Source: RGIG7378 sp045588325
Lineage (GTDB): Bacteria; Bacillota; Clostridia; RGIG7378
NCBI GenBank assembly: GCA_045588325.1
Contig: JAZNEA010000028.1
Location: 1 to 5,275 of the forward strand
Reading direction: 5' to 3'
Length of the DNA stretch: 5,275 bases
The notes under the pieces were generated by a model. That model made no database searches. It was given only the letters and a program-made list of their open reading frames with translations, and had not been told where the DNA came from. Of the stretch, positions 5,049 through 5,275 are shown one piece after another. The translations under genes were made by a program, and so were the position numbers. Numbering within the stretch: the stretch's first letter is position 1; every line of letters begins with the position of its first letter.

Positions 5049-5275
5049 ATGCGAAGAAATTCCTTATTAATTGCAATATTGATTATGCTTATTGCGGTAA
5101 TTACGGCATGTGGATCCTCAGATGTTACAACGGGGGAGCCTACACCTACGCCTGTCCCTACAGTTGTGGACTACTCAGACAATAAGGATTTAACAAAATC
5201 ACAGGCAGATGAGATTTTGCTGGCATGGGAAACAGACAACAAAGACTATAGCCTTCGCGGGAACATTGTCTACTA
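5049..5275 (+). CDS. Putative lipoprotein (partial, N-terminal part)
   Basis: The frame begins at ATG 5049 and stays open to the right window edge, giving 75 codons; the C-terminus is missing. The product begins MRRNSLL, with a positively charged start, a hydrophobic core LLIAILIMLIAVI and the lipobox ITAC with Cys21. This is a type II signal peptide, so the mature protein should be lipid-anchored on the outer face of the membrane. After the Cys come GSS, a linker EPTPTPVPT (30-38) typical of clostridial lipoproteins, and the start of a soluble domain (KSQADEILLAWETDNKDYSLRGNIVY). That visible part is too short for me to assign a family. GGAGG (5038-5042) lies 6 nt before this ATG. An in-frame ATG at 4989 with AGAGG (4977-4981) would add 20 residues; the 5049 start gives a far more usual signal peptide. 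Confidence 0.8.
   Translation, partial: MRRNSLLIAILIMLIAVITACGSSDVTTGEPTPTPVPTVVDYSDNKDLTKSQADEILLAWETDNKDYSLRGNIVY

Overview
The window looks like chromosomal DNA from a member of the Bacillota, most likely a Clostridia relative such as Lachnospiraceae or Ruminococcaceae. The evidence is a type III glutamine synthetase, a DUF1846 protein, strong GGAGG-type ribosome binding sites before every gene, T-rich intrinsic terminators, and a lipoprotein with an ACGSS lipobox and a TPTPVPT linker. I cannot name a genus from sequence alone.

Left part (1-2741), transcribed leftward. A near-consensus promoter (TTGACA, 17 nt, TAAAAT) drives a complete type III glutamine synthetase gene, and a clear intrinsic terminator follows it. 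Beyond the terminator lies the first 143 codons of a DUF1846/UPF0371 gene. It has its own ribosome binding site and a possible promoter, and runs off the left edge.

Middle (about 2742-3024), the divergent intergenic region. Besides the glutamine synthetase promoter it holds a roughly 206-base AT-rich element (2791-2996) with a striking 7-base periodicity. The element folds as a large imperfect palindrome with 37-base outer arms and two inner hairpins, and contains an imperfect direct repeat 71 bases apart. It probably lies in the untranslated leader of the rightward operon and is the least explained structure here.

Right part (3025-4754), transcribed rightward. Three tightly spaced genes (gaps of 12 and 18 bases) form a probable operon: an HD-domain phosphohydrolase, a small COG2426 'small multi-drug export' membrane protein, and ribose-5-phosphate isomerase B (rpiB). 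A hairpin and T6 tract end it. The three products do not belong to one obvious pathway.

Far right (4755-5275). A probable promoter at 4783-4811 is followed by a long leader that could fold into several hairpins. A lipoprotein gene then starts (best start 5049; an in-frame alternative at 4989 has its own ribosome binding site) and runs off the right edge.

Most of the window is ordinary housekeeping. The two unexplained items are the heptad palindrome and the structured leader of the lipoprotein gene.
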